In this document: positions 56,200 through 64,000 of the stretch, one piece after another
How the letters are laid out: the number at the start of each line of letters is the position of its first letter
Position numbering within the stretch: the stretch's first letter is position 1
IMG/VR virus record: IMGVR_UViG_3300017527_001322
Location: 1 to 64,000 of that record
Length of the DNA stretch: 64,000 nt
Direction: 5' to 3' (one strand)
DNA from: a virus
The notes under the pieces: model-generated
Seen by the model: only the letters and a program-made list of their open reading frames with translations
Told to the model about the DNA's origin: nothing
The model's database searches: none
Made by a program: the position numbers and the translations under genes

Positions 56200-57597
56200 T
56201 TATCCTCCAAGCTCCTTGGTAGCAGCGTCAAGCCTGGCCACGCCCGAGGCCAGGTCAACCCTAGAGCTGGCGACAAGGGCTTGCAGCTTTTCGAGGTCCC
56301 CCTGGGCATTCTTTAATTCCTCTAGGGCAGCTATGATTGGCTTCTCGTACTCGTATGGCGGCATGTGCCAGGAGCTAACCCAGGCGTCCCACTCCCAGCC
56401 AACACTGCCGGCAGTACACATGGCACCGTCAGCCAGAATCCAGGGGCAGTAGGCAAAGTATGGGTGTGGCTGGCTGAGTACTTCCACAGTCCTCTTGGCA
56501 ACCATGTCTGGAGAGGTGTATGGCATCCGGTAGTCGATTCCGGCACCAGAGCCAGGCCGGTCCTTTGGACACCACCCACCCTCGCCAAGCATCATCGGAA
56601 CCACGTAGCCAAAGACATCAATGGAATAGGCGATAGTACGCTCGTGGCCACGGTGGCACACATCGTCGGCCACTGCGTTGGTCCAGTTCACCGGGTCGGC
56701 CAGTTGGCGTCGAAGAGTATTGATTCGCCCCAAACTTAGAGCCAGTGTAAGTTCTTCGTCGGTCACCGGCCAGCCATTCTCGTCGTACACGAGGTTGCCG
56801 TTGCCATCCCTGAGCTGGACCCAAATCTCCATCCAGTCCTTATGCATCCAGTACGGTCCCAGGGCTTCACGGTACTCCTGGGGAGTAAGCGGCGTGCCCT
56901 CTCTGGTCGCCGAGTCATATGGGTAGTCCTTGTGACGCCCCTTGGCATAGTTGTGGGCGACGTAGAAGCCCAGGCCTTCGTCGAATATCCAGCGCTCCTG
57001 AGCGCCGGCAAACCAGGCGAAGGGGTTGATTGACCAGGAGGGGCCATCCGGTAGGCCAAAGAGCCCACCGTTGTTGACGATTTGCTTGGCCGCCTCCCGG
57101 AGGTTCTTGCCAATGATGGCCAAGGCTTCTTCCTTGGGCGGTCTCTTCTGGTTGGGCCATTCCCTGGGGTCAAGTGGCTCGTTGCCGGCCTTAATCATTG
57201 GCCTGAGGCCATACTTGGCATAGATTGGCACCATCTGCTTCAGCGTGTCTACCCCCTGGTAGCCTGGGCCAAACTGCATGGACTCACGGACCATCGGGAT
57301 AACGCCAGCCTGAAGCAAGCGCTCGATTGGCGACAAGCCATCAATGGGCTTGACGGCAGAATCACCCACGTTGATGAGTTCGGCAAAGCTGATGCCTGTG
57401 CGCTCGAAGAGGTCTGCCCAGTACGGAAACTTCTCGTTGGTAGCCCAGCCGCCATGATAGCCAAACGGCACCAAGTGGGCACCCACCGGTGTCACCGGGC
57501 GCCCACTGACTGCAGATGGCAGGTCGAGTTGCATGTACTCAAACGTATGGAGCAGCGCCGGGTCCCACCAAGCTGACAATTCCTGAAGTGTTCTCAA
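56200..57597 (-). CDS. clan GH-A-like TIM-barrel glycosidase (465 aa)
   Basis: A TIM-barrel sequence with clan GH-A hallmarks: acid/base in KAGNEPLDP (Asn139-Glu140-Pro141) and a candidate nucleophile in MMLGEGGW (Glu339). No signal peptide, so it is cytoplasmic, virion-borne or released by lysis. The last about 45 residues (DLEKLQALVASSRVDLASGVARLD) are helical and resemble the C-terminus of the protein at 51548. Four-base overlap with the upstream gene. Confidence 0.75.
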   Translation of the reverse strand: MRTLQELSAWWDPALLHTFEYMQLDLPSAVSGRPVTPVGAHLVPFGYHGGWATNEKFPYWADLFERTGISFAELINVGDSAVKPIDGLSPIERLLQAGVIPMVRESMQFGPGYQGVDTLKQMVPIYAKYGLRPMIKAGNEPLDPREWPNQKRPPKEEALAIIGKNLREAAKQIVNNGGLFGLPDGPSWSINPFAWFAGAQERWIFDEGLGFYVAHNYAKGRHKDYPYDSATREGTPLTPQEYREALGPYWMHKDWMEIWVQLRDGNGNLVYDENGWPVTDEELTLALSLGRINTLRRQLADPVNWTNAVADDVCHRGHERTIAYSIDVFGYVVPMMLGEGGWCPKDRPGSGAGIDYRMPYTSPDMVAKRTVEVLSQPHPYFAYCPWILADGAMCTAGSVGWEWDAWVSSWHMPPYEYEKPIIAALEELKNAQGDLEKLQALVASSRVDLASGVARLDAATKELGG

Positions 57598-57890
57598 TGC
57601 CTAACCTCCTCGCCGGCGCACTCCCTAACGTCTTCAGGGAGAAAGTAGAATGGCCACGTGACCTCATTCCGCCGGAGCCCACTCGGGCACAGCTTGACCT
57701 CCATGGCTCTAGCGGCGTCCATGACCCGCTGCGGGAAGGCTGTACCCGTCAGCATGAGGAACCAGGCAACCAGGTCCTGAAAGCGAACGGTCTCATCCAG
57801 AATCTTCTGGACTTCAGGATGCTGGCACTGGCTCCGGTTGACACCAATTATGCCCCCACGATGAATACAGTTTGCACAATCTGGCTTCAT
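57594..57890 (-). CDS. Cys-rich protein (98 aa)
   Basis: Cys5, Cys8 and Cys22 (DCANCIHRGG...QCQH) and a Cys near the end, with a WPFYFLPEDVRECAG end, resemble a family of small phage proteins with an N-terminal CxxC-x-H and C-terminal WPF motif. Function unknown. Confidence 0.65.
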   Translation of the reverse strand: MKPDCANCIHRGGIIGVNRSQCQHPEVQKILDETVRFQDLVAWFLMLTGTAFPQRVMDAARAMEVKLCPSGLRRNEVTWPFYFLPEDVRECAGEEVRH

Positions 57891-57893
57891 GAC

Positions 57894-58229
57894 TCACCAC
57901 ATGTAGGCGCAGATGAATATCTTGGCCTCTTGGTCAAACACCCTTTTGAAGATGACCTTCGCCAGGGCAATCTCTATCCCCGGGTCGGAAATCTCCTTGT
58001 ACGAGTAAGACCCAGAGTCTGCAATCTCGAAGCCGAAGATACCACGGTCCCAGTTCTCGGCGCGAAGATGGCGAAGTGACAGGCCAGTGCCCTTGATTTG
58101 CGGATGGTTCCAGTAGCCGTCTGCCTCAGCCAGCTCGCTGAGGGAATCGAGCTCAAGCTCGACCCCCTCCCAATTGAAATCCTCTTCGCGGACTCCGACC
58201 ATTATCTTGCCGTTAATGTCGACACCCAT
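57894..58229 (-). CDS. hypothetical protein (111 aa)
   Basis: Acidic alpha/beta protein, strand-rich start (DINGKIMVGVREEDF). Not recognised. Gap 58230-58255 holds only its leader. Confidence 0.65.
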   Translation of the reverse strand: MGVDINGKIMVGVREEDFNWEGVELELDSLSELAEADGYWNHPQIKGTGLSLRHLRAENWDRGIFGFEIADSGSYSYKEISDPGIEIALAKVIFKRVFDQEAKIFICAYMW

Positions 58230-58255
58230 CAGTTTGCACTCTCCTTTGGTTTTGG

Positions 58256-58807
58256 TTATCGCCCTGTTTTACTGCCCAGGGCTGGCAGCCCTTCCTGCTG
58301 CTTGATACGCATCTGGCCCTCGCTGAACCAGCGTCGAAGACCGTGGGAGAAACTCTGAATCCGGTTCTCCTCCATCTGCTCTCTGGTCGCCCAGCCGACC
58401 ACCCTGCCCTGCTTGTTCTCCATGTCGATGAACATCAGAATCAGGATGTCGGCAACGATGTGTTTGCGCCACTGGCCCTTTTCGCGCCTCGGGTCATCCG
58501 GTTCAAGGTACTCCATCAGGTAGATACCGCCGTACTCGTCTTCATAGGTCGTCGCCTTTATGTCGTAGCCGACTTCTCCAATCCTGAAGTCTACCCCACC
58601 GTCGCCCTCCGGTCGCATCGCCTTGTCCATCGGCACCCCAGTGAGCTCTTCAAAGACCTGCTCCCCCAGAAACCCAACGAAGTTGGTATCGTGCCGCGAG
58701 TAGCGCCTGGTGGACTTGTAGTTCCGCTTGACCTCAGTCCAGAGGCGGCCCCTCTCGCTATGCTCGTCCAAGAAGGGAGCAAGGTCAACCCAGTGCCCGT
58801 CACCCAC
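58256..58807 (-). CDS. PD-(D/E)XK nuclease-like protein (183 aa)
   Basis: GEQVFEELTG (Glu49), GGVDFRIG (Asp73) and YDIKAT (Asp82-Ile-Lys84) form the E...D...(D/E)xK pattern of restriction-endonuclease-like nucleases; the final helix and VVGWATREQM fit the rest of the fold. GTG 58807 with CGGAGGGG upstream is the likely start. It may process phage DNA or degrade host DNA. Confidence 0.75.
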   Translation of the reverse strand: MGDGHWVDLAPFLDEHSERGRLWTEVKRNYKSTRRYSRHDTNFVGFLGEQVFEELTGVPMDKAMRPEGDGGVDFRIGEVGYDIKATTYEDEYGGIYLMEYLEPDDPRREKGQWRKHIVADILILMFIDMENKQGRVVGWATREQMEENRIQSFSHGLRRWFSEGQMRIKQQEGLPALGSKTGR

Positions 58808-59696
58808 CGTACCCCTCCGAATACAGCGTATCAGCATTGATGCTCATGAGCAGTTCCTGGACCCTCTTCACATTGGGCGACTTTGGCAAAACCGTGCCCA
58901 TGTTGTACAGCGTCTGCCTCTCGGCCTCGGCCCACCCAAGTAAGTAGTCGTACTTGAATTCACCATGGAGCGTCTTGAGCACATATTCTTTCGTGCTGGC
59001 GTCAAGCACGGGGTTGAAGGAACCGGTTGCCAGCAAGGTGCGTCCTTGCAGAATCATCCTGACCAGGTTGGCGGCATGTTTGGTGTCATAGCCGTAGGCT
59101 GCTTCCAGCTTGGCACGAGCTGGGTTGCGCTCCTTCTTCCAGGTCTGGTAGTTTTTCCAGGTTCTGACAGCAGAGTTGTACCCGTTCTTGGCGTCGATGT
59201 GTGGAAACTCCAGCTTCTGGCCACCCTTTTCACCGGCGACAACCTTGCCACCATACTCCCCCGGCACTGGCCGGTGAGTAGGCGGATTCTGGAGCCAGGC
59301 GTAGTGACGTTGGAGCCGCTTGAGCTGCGATGTGGCGTAGCCTGGAAACGTCCGGCGCACCCGCTGGCTCAGGAAGTCATGCCTGGCATGGTAGATGTCA
59401 TGCCAGGCGCCAGATTCGACCTGCCAGGTTTCAGGTGGCGCGAACAAGAGCTCCAGAATGTTCGGGTTGGAGCCAAGGGCCAGCTTGGTGAACTTGTTGA
59501 TGGCGTAGATGACGGTGTCTGACTCCTTCTCCTGGTACTGCTCGAAGTTGTCGAGACCCAGAAGAACCGTGGGCGGCATCAAAGTCACGCCCCTGGTGTC
59601 ATAGTCGGAATCCTCCCGCTCGGTGCCGTAGAGCCGGCTGCCGGCGTAGATTCGGTGGATTGTGTTTTCGAGAGCCCATTCCTTGTAGTCCATCAC
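58800..59696 (-). CDS. predicted nucleotidyltransferase, RlaP/PF10127-like (298 aa)
   Basis: AGSRLYGTEREDSDYDTRG at residues 18-36 is the pol-beta-type nucleotidyltransferase motif GS-x(n)-DxD (Asp31, Asp33), and the following LGLDNFEQYQEKESDT with a helical C-terminal domain is the RlaP-like pattern. Members occur in phages such as T4, and substrates are mostly unknown. It could add nucleotides to an RNA, protein or small molecule, possibly to change host defence or tRNA. Confidence 0.82.
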   Translation of the reverse strand: MMDYKEWALENTIHRIYAGSRLYGTEREDSDYDTRGVTLMPPTVLLGLDNFEQYQEKESDTVIYAINKFTKLALGSNPNILELLFAPPETWQVESGAWHDIYHARHDFLSQRVRRTFPGYATSQLKRLQRHYAWLQNPPTHRPVPGEYGGKVVAGEKGGQKLEFPHIDAKNGYNSAVRTWKNYQTWKKERNPARAKLEAAYGYDTKHAANLVRMILQGRTLLATGSFNPVLDASTKEYVLKTLHGEFKYDYLLGWAEAERQTLYNMGTVLPKSPNVKRVQELLMSINADTLYSEGYGG

Positions 59697-59908
59697 GCCC
59701 CCTCGTGGTCAATGAATCTGGTCGTGGTCCAGCAGGCATCTCCTACGTACCAACTGAATTCCTCTTCCCACTTGGCATGCACCAGCCAGCGAGTCTCCCT
59801 GAGGGTGAATTCACCAACGTGCACTAAGATAGACCTTGGCAGCCAGAGAAAACCAGAACGGATTCTTTTGTCGCCGTTCTTCCAGACCCTATTTGTCGTC
59901 TTCAACAA
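59693..59908 (-). CDS. hypothetical protein (71 aa)
   Basis: Basic, Trp-rich small beta protein (WKNGDKRIRSGFLWLPRSILVHVGEF). Four-base overlap with the nucleotidyltransferase gene. Not recognised. Confidence 0.65.
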   Translation of the reverse strand: MLKTTNRVWKNGDKRIRSGFLWLPRSILVHVGEFTLRETRWLVHAKWEEEFSWYVGDACWTTTRFIDHEGA

Positions 59909-60161
59909 TCACCCTCCTCAGGTTTGAAGCAGTGAACACAACGGTACCAAAGCCACAATGGTCATCCGGTGCCACATGAATCCAAGGGCGGCCATGTGGG
60001 TTGTAGACCTCCACCACGGTGCCTGTGTTGCCATCGGAAAACCGGAACTCCGCATGCAAGACATCGCCCTCGTGATAGCCTGTGTAGCCACCGGTACGTG
60101 GCTCGCCAGAGCCCCTGTTGATGACCTGCACCCGCTCGCCAACTTTTGCGTTACGAATCAT
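59889..60161 (-). CDS. KOW/SH3-like small protein (90 aa)
   Basis: KVGERVQVINRGSGEPRTGG and GNTGTVVEVYNPHGRPWIHVA form a KOW-like barrel pattern. Such small barrels often bind nucleic acids. Overlaps both neighbours. Confidence 0.65.
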   Translation of the reverse strand: MIRNAKVGERVQVINRGSGEPRTGGYTGYHEGDVLHAEFRFSDGNTGTVVEVYNPHGRPWIHVAPDDHCGFGTVVFTASNLRRVIVEDDK

Positions 60162-60436
60162 ACCACCAACCTCACCCCAAAGACATGGAACACCATGCCG
60201 TGTGGGGCCTGAACGGTACCCAGGAAGCGATGGTAGTCAAAATCGCCATCTTCGCCGGTCCAGTAGACGTTGACCCGGTGTTTGGCTTTGCGCCCCAGAG
60301 GGTCAACGATGGCCCAGAGAACCAGGCCCTCGCCCTCCTGCCAGCCGGTAGAAAGTGGCCTGTTCTTGATGGGCATCTCGATGATGTTCTCACCGTGGCT
60401 AAGCCTGTACTTCCAGATGGTACCTTCTATCTTCAT
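60158..60436 (-). CDS. DUF7352-like conserved phage protein (92 aa)
   Basis: The order GTIWKYRL...IEMPIKNRPLSTGWQEGEGLVLWAIVDP...FLGTVQ...MVFHVF matches a small conserved phage family I associate with DUF7352 (from memory). Beta-rich. Function unknown. Confidence 0.7.
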   Translation of the reverse strand: MKIEGTIWKYRLSHGENIIEMPIKNRPLSTGWQEGEGLVLWAIVDPLGRKAKHRVNVYWTGEDGDFDYHRFLGTVQAPHGMVFHVFGVRLVV

Positions 60437-60606
60437 TCGTCCTCCAGCATTCCGCCGATAAGGGTAACAGAGAAGCCAACCAGAAGGCCGGCCAAGAGCA
60501 AGAAGCCCAGACCAGCAACAATGCCCTCAGGTGCCAATTCGCCGATGGCGTAGCCGGCCAGGATGGCAAGTGCCAGGACGATGGTCGTGATTGCCACGTC
60601 TCTCAC
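60433..60606 (-). CDS. small two-TM membrane protein (57 aa)
   Basis: GTG at 60606 (GTGA overlap with the upstream stop) opens 57 codons with two hydrophobic helices (VAITTIVLALAILAGYAI, then GLGFLLLAGLLVGFSVTLIG) and an acidic C-terminus; the stop is inside the ATG of the next gene. Phage-type small membrane protein of unknown role. Confidence 0.65.
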   Translation of the reverse strand: MRDVAITTIVLALAILAGYAIGELAPEGIVAGLGFLLLAGLLVGFSVTLIGGMLEDE

Positions 60607-60917
60607 TTTGCCCCCGCTTCCTGATTGGCCGTGACTTCATCAAAGGCACGTTTGGCGGCTTCGTCCTGGCGCTCGGCGGCTTCGTCCAGGGCGTCATACA
60701 GCTTGATGCGCAACTTCAGGGAGAGACGTTTGCGCTGGCCGGCGTGATAGGTGGCCTGGTCGTTGTCGGTAGTTACTTGCTCCTGCGCCCTCTCCGCATC
60801 CATGCCAGACAGGGCGTACATGGTCAACTTGCCGATAGCCTGGTAGGTAGGCTCTCGCTCCCAGGAATCGAGAGCTTCGAGAATGATGTCGATTTCGCTT
60901 GCCGTGAAGTTACTCAT
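60603..60917 (-). CDS. hypothetical helical protein (104 aa)
   Basis: Helical, with long Lys/Glu/Ala stretches (LYDALDEAAERQDEAAKRAF). Overlaps its upstream neighbour by 8 bp. Not recognised. Confidence 0.65.
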   Translation of the reverse strand: MSNFTASEIDIILEALDSWEREPTYQAIGKLTMYALSGMDAERAQEQVTTDNDQATYHAGQRKRLSLKLRIKLYDALDEAAERQDEAAKRAFDEVTANQEAGAK

Positions 60918-61266
60918 TCTTCACCCCGTTCCACAGGGCCATCAGGTTGGCCTGGCTGACATGGGACCAACCCTCGCCCTTGCGTATCTCCACCCACAGC
61001 TCCATTGCGGCGAGGAGCTTGTCTGGATTGTCATAATCCCAGCCCTCTTCCAGGTCATTGTCCGGGTCTTGGGCGGCCTGCTCCATAATCATGCCACTGA
61101 TGACTTTCTTGTAGAAGGGCACGATGATTCGCATGTCCTTCTCGTAGCCAGCACGACCGAAGCCTGCTGCGGTAGTAGATCCCCAGAAATCACACCTGGG
61201 AAAGGGCACAGCGCCCAGCAGGTCATTCAGGCGAAATAGGCGCAAACGGTCATTCTTGTTCAGCAT
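60910..61266 (-). CDS. hypothetical protein (118 aa)
   Basis: Helical protein with aromatic-rich segments (ELWVEIRKGEGWSHVSQANL). Not recognised; same early operon as the vWA protein. Confidence 0.65.
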   Translation of the reverse strand: MLNKNDRLRLFRLNDLLGAVPFPRCDFWGSTTAAGFGRAGYEKDMRIIVPFYKKVISGMIMEQAAQDPDNDLEEGWDYDNPDKLLAAMELWVEIRKGEGWSHVSQANLMALWNGVKNE

Positions 61267-61604
61267 TCCCCACCCCCAAAGATTTCCATGGCCTCCTCGA
61301 TGATGGCAACCCTGGACTTGACGAATTCGAACGCCTTGATGACCGTCCCGGCAACAGCCTCCATCGGCGTGTCGTAGACCTCACGGTCAAGCCAGTAGCC
61401 CGGGGCTGAATTGGGGTGCTCTGGATTGCCGCTGAGCATGGCATGATACTTTCCGCCAATGCTGGGCATAACCGTCAAGAGGCCGTTCCTGGCCTTGTAG
61501 TGCCAGCCGAGGTTCTCCCAGACCTCCCCGGTCCAGCCTTCACCGGAGAGGTCCTCCAACATCTCAGCCAGGGCTTCTTCTGCCTCGTATCTGCTTTTCA
61601 TCAA
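61260..61604 (-). CDS. hypothetical protein (114 aa)
   Basis: Helical start, then a beta-rich Gly/Trp section (ENLGWHYKARNGLLTVMPSIGGKYHAML) and a helical end. Coupled to the vWA gene by a 4-bp overlap. Not recognised. Confidence 0.65.
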   Translation of the reverse strand: MMKSRYEAEEALAEMLEDLSGEGWTGEVWENLGWHYKARNGLLTVMPSIGGKYHAMLSGNPEHPNSAPGYWLDREVYDTPMEAVAGTVIKAFEFVKSRVAIIEEAMEIFGGGEC

Positions 61605-63706
61605 ATCTTCACGTCGACTTGGCGCAGGTCCCAGTTCACGGTGTAGTTCTCGCCGTCGTAGGGAACCGTGGTTGTGGTTTCTGCCCGTGATTTGCCCGGG
61701 AACCAGGCTTTGGTCATGGCCATGACGAACTTTTGCTGCTGAACCGCATCGTCAAGAGCCTTCTTGATACCTTCCAGCCTGTCAATCTCGGTCTTCAGCC
61801 AGTTGACCTGCTCTTTGAGCGGAGCGTTTTCCACATTGTGGTCGAAGTCAATCAGGCCCTCGTAAACAAGCCCTTCACGGGTGGTGAGCTTCTTCCCGGC
61901 CTCTATTTTCTTGCGAACATGGTTCAGGCTGGGCAGCGAGGCCATGCCGGCAATCTTGACCTGGAACTCGCGCATCGGCAGCACGTCAGTGGCCTCTTCT
62001 TGCTCAGTCGGCGGTGAGAAGGTGCCATTCCAGCTTATGCCGTTGGCCTTCAGCACTGCTTCCTGGTCTGGTGTGAGCGGTGTCTTCCTGAGAGCATCAT
62101 CCGGGTCGATTTCCTTGAGAATGGTGCGCAGGCCCTTTAGCTTGCCTGCCAGGAACTGGCTCTTGACAGCCATCTCACCAAGGACAACATCGCTCATCAG
62201 GTCGCCCCGCTTGCCCCTGGAAAGCACCGGCACCCGGTCGAGATGGAGAGTGAAGTAGGGGCGTTCGGCGATGCTGAGCACACCCATCTTGTCCAGCACG
62301 GCCCAGGTGACAGGGCCGCAGGTGACAGGCAGCGAGTCCATGTTGGGGTAGCCATTTGCTACAAGGGTATAATTGCGGAAGGTGGTGGTTGGCCACCATG
62401 GACTGAAGCCGACACCCTCGTAGGTCTTGCCATCCTCGGTGGCAACCTGCAGAGGAACCTGGCCATTAAAGCTGGCTCGGACACTGAGGTTCATGCGGTC
62501 CTGGTTCCACACCAGGTCTGTGAACGGCACACCGGGATTCCGCTCTTCCCTCACGAACTCCGGGTAACCCTCCTTGACCTTCGACTTGCGGCCAATGCGG
62601 CGGTACTCAAAGTCATCGTGGAATGGGTAGAACCTGGCTTCTGGGTCGGCGGCCAGGATGTCCAGAACGTCCAGCAGGTCTGGCGCGTTGGGGTCCGGGG
62701 CGCAGCCTATTCGGCGACCCTTCATAAACCGGTTCTCGGGCCTGAAGGCTGCCATAATTGCGGCCTCCGCACGGCCAAACTCGTCGAGCGTGATAGCGCT
62801 GCCCAGCATGTCGGCAATGGCCACATCTCCGATATCGGAGATGATGTCCAGGGCGTCATCGGTCTTCCCGGTCTGCATGGCCACGAGGGCCGAGGCGTAC
62901 ATGGGCAGAACCTGGTCAGGTAGCTCATCAACCTCCACTGGGTCCGGCGAGGAGTAGTAGACATCGGCGCCGGTCGGGACGCTGGCCTTGCCATCGTCCA
63001 CACTGTGGATGTTGACCCCAGAGTCTGTAAAGGTGAAGACCACCTCAGCGTCGGACGGGATGGTGATGACGGTACGCTTCGTCCCACGGCTGACCGTCAC
63101 CTTGCCAACCTCGTGGCCAAAGTCGGTGATGCGGTTGGCGTGCTGCATGATGCCGCCGAGCGTCTTGGCCATCATGGTGCAGAGGTCTCGGTTGTAGTAG
63201 TTGCCGTAGCCGACCACCAAAGCAGAGACGATGTCATCCTTGACCCCATTGAGGGCCTTGAATATCATCTCCCGCTCCGTGCGCTGGTTCCTGACAACCG
63301 GGTGACCATCGGTAAGCAGTGAGAAGGTGATGCCATCTGCGCGGCCCTTCGTGTGCTCGATGACCGTAGCCATGTCTGTCAGAATCTCCGAGAAGCAGGT
63401 CGTGTTGCGACCGTAGGCATAGCGCCTGATAATTTCGGCCACATACTGGCGGTCACTGTCAGTGTCGAGCCTCACGCCCTTGACATACCAGTTCCAGTCA
63501 CCCTCTCCAGAAAAGTCCCCGATGGACACAAAGTCACCATCAGGGATGTCTTTGAGTGCGTTGATAACATCCTCAGCGCACTGCTTGGCCACCCAGGACA
63601 TCGAGCCCGAACGGTCAAGCACAATTATGTGATGCAAGACGCCGGCAACCACCCCGGCCACCGCAGCCCTCACCACTCCCAAGAAATTCTTCCCAATCGT
63701 CAGCAT
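61601..63706 (-). CDS. von Willebrand factor A-domain protein (701 aa)
   Basis: VLDRSGSMS (Asp31, Ser33, Ser35), GRNTTCF (Thr102/103) and LLTDGHP (Asp133) form a complete MIDAS metal site of a vWA domain at residues 25-210. About 490 residues follow with no domain I recognise: a mixed alpha/beta middle and a C-terminal helix bundle with coiled coil (VNWLKTEIDRLEGIKKALDDAVQQQ). vWA proteins mediate protein contacts, often with a MoxR ATPase, but no MoxR is in the window. Confidence 0.82.
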   Translation of the reverse strand: MLTIGKNFLGVVRAAVAGVVAGVLHHIIVLDRSGSMSWVAKQCAEDVINALKDIPDGDFVSIGDFSGEGDWNWYVKGVRLDTDSDRQYVAEIIRRYAYGRNTTCFSEILTDMATVIEHTKGRADGITFSLLTDGHPVVRNQRTEREMIFKALNGVKDDIVSALVVGYGNYYNRDLCTMMAKTLGGIMQHANRITDFGHEVGKVTVSRGTKRTVITIPSDAEVVFTFTDSGVNIHSVDDGKASVPTGADVYYSSPDPVEVDELPDQVLPMYASALVAMQTGKTDDALDIISDIGDVAIADMLGSAITLDEFGRAEAAIMAAFRPENRFMKGRRIGCAPDPNAPDLLDVLDILAADPEARFYPFHDDFEYRRIGRKSKVKEGYPEFVREERNPGVPFTDLVWNQDRMNLSVRASFNGQVPLQVATEDGKTYEGVGFSPWWPTTTFRNYTLVANGYPNMDSLPVTCGPVTWAVLDKMGVLSIAERPYFTLHLDRVPVLSRGKRGDLMSDVVLGEMAVKSQFLAGKLKGLRTILKEIDPDDALRKTPLTPDQEAVLKANGISWNGTFSPPTEQEEATDVLPMREFQVKIAGMASLPSLNHVRKKIEAGKKLTTREGLVYEGLIDFDHNVENAPLKEQVNWLKTEIDRLEGIKKALDDAVQQQKFVMAMTKAWFPGKSRAETTTTVPYDGENYTVNWDLRQVDVKI

Positions 63707-63729
63707 CTCTACCTCCCTTTTAGGTTCTC

Positions 63730-63936
63730 TTAACAGCTTCCATATCGAAAAGAAATAAAGCTCTCGTCACTCTCGAAAAAGCCCAACTTGTCTAGTGCAG
63801 CCCAGTCTTCGTCCGAGACCTCGGACGAGTCAACGTCTCATATATAGAGCGTGTCACGCTCACAATGGAACGGGCGTGCCCAGTCGCCCTTCACGTACTT
63901 GCGGAAAATCTCCATCGCCTTCAGAAACTCGTCCAT
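63730..63936 (-). pseudogene. conserved small phage protein interrupted by in-frame TGA
   Basis: From ATG 63936 the frame encodes 32 residues (MDEFLKAMEIFRKYV...FHCERDTLYI), then TGA at 63840-63838, then 35 more residues in the same frame (DVDSSEVSDEDW...FRYGSC) to TAA. Together they match a single small phage family I know, with FLKAMEIF, HCEHD and a C-terminal F-x-S-(Y/F)-R-(F/Y)-GSC. The TGA is either a nonsense mutation, a sequencing error or recoding. Confidence 0.65.
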
Positions 63937-63957
63937 CTATACCCCCCCCTTCAATGA

Positions 63958-63986
63958 TTTGTACCATCTCTGGTACTGTCTTAGAA
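63958..63986 (-). promoter_or_regulatory. weak promoter candidate P12
   Basis: Minus strand TTCTAA (63986-63981), 17 bp, TGG-TACAAA (-10 at 63963-63958). The extended -10 fits the family but the -35 is poor. If active it would start the right-end operon from 63936. Confidence 0.35.
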
Positions 63987-64000
63987 ACTCACCTATCCCC

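Noticed and set aside
1-64000. CRISPR array, diversity-generating retroelement, DNA polymerase, rRNA or insertion sequence
   Set aside because: No regularly spaced repeats, no reverse transcriptase motif, no polymerase motifs and no transposase were seen on either strand.

Overview
The window is a continuous piece of a tailed-phage (siphovirus) or prophage genome. It carries a tyrosine integrase, a DnaC-type helicase loader with a partner initiator-like protein, a HNH endonuclease, small and large terminase, portal, minor head protein, scaffold, major capsid protein, head-tail connectors, tail tube, frameshifting tail chaperones, a 1192-residue tape measure, distal tail proteins, a tail fibre and a GH25 endolysin. 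No rRNA, ribosomal protein or metabolic gene is present. The sequence is GC-rich (roughly 55-60 percent by eye), densely packed, and uses ATGA/GTGA overlaps throughout. Host hints are weak. Thr/Pro-rich segments followed by YLPLV or LPLV, cellulase-like TIM-barrel lipoproteins and leaderless promoters remind me of Chloroflexota, but this is recollection and not a search result.

Layout. 1-6224 (plus): about 19 small early or accessory genes, many with zinc knuckles, ending in integrase, a 43-residue basic protein and an excisionase-like HTH gene, then a strong terminator. 6240-6680 (minus): a tRNA-Thr(CGU)-like gene and a strong candidate ncRNA, each with its own promoter. 6677-8896 (minus): three small membrane proteins, a metallophosphoesterase and an HTH protein. 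8896-9007: divergent promoters. 9007-19023 (plus): winged-helix regulator, DUF6011/DUF6166-like protein, a large unknown zinc-ribbon protein, a tRNA-like element, a structured leader that buries a ribosome-binding site, initiator-like protein, DnaC-like loader, HNH nuclease and a Gp3-like recombination-directionality-family protein, closed by a terminator. 19057-63936 (minus): the rest of the genome, read right to left as accessory genes (vWA protein, nucleotidyltransferase, nuclease, glycosidase-like proteins), lysozyme, terminases, head, decoration and repeat proteins, connectors, tail.

How it works together. Eleven promoter sites (plus one weak one) share a 16-18 bp spaced TTGACA-like box and an extended -10 of the form TGnTATAAT or TGnTACAAT, so host sigma-70-type RNA polymerase probably reads the whole genome. 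Three rightward promoters carry variants of one palindrome (GTGACACC-C-GGTGTCAC), which suggests a common repressor. Two promoters put the ATG exactly six bases after the -10, predicting leaderless mRNAs. The terminase small subunit is cut off from the rest of the late operon by a terminator that overlaps the next promoter.

Unusual content: a GT-A-like glycosyltransferase and a polytopic GT-C-like membrane protein inside the tail operon, a methyltransferase inside the head operon, an 18-fold 21-residue repeat protein with two LamG-like domains, two overlapping membrane-protein genes sharing 262 bp, several structured RNAs, and a conserved small phage gene interrupted by an in-frame TGA.
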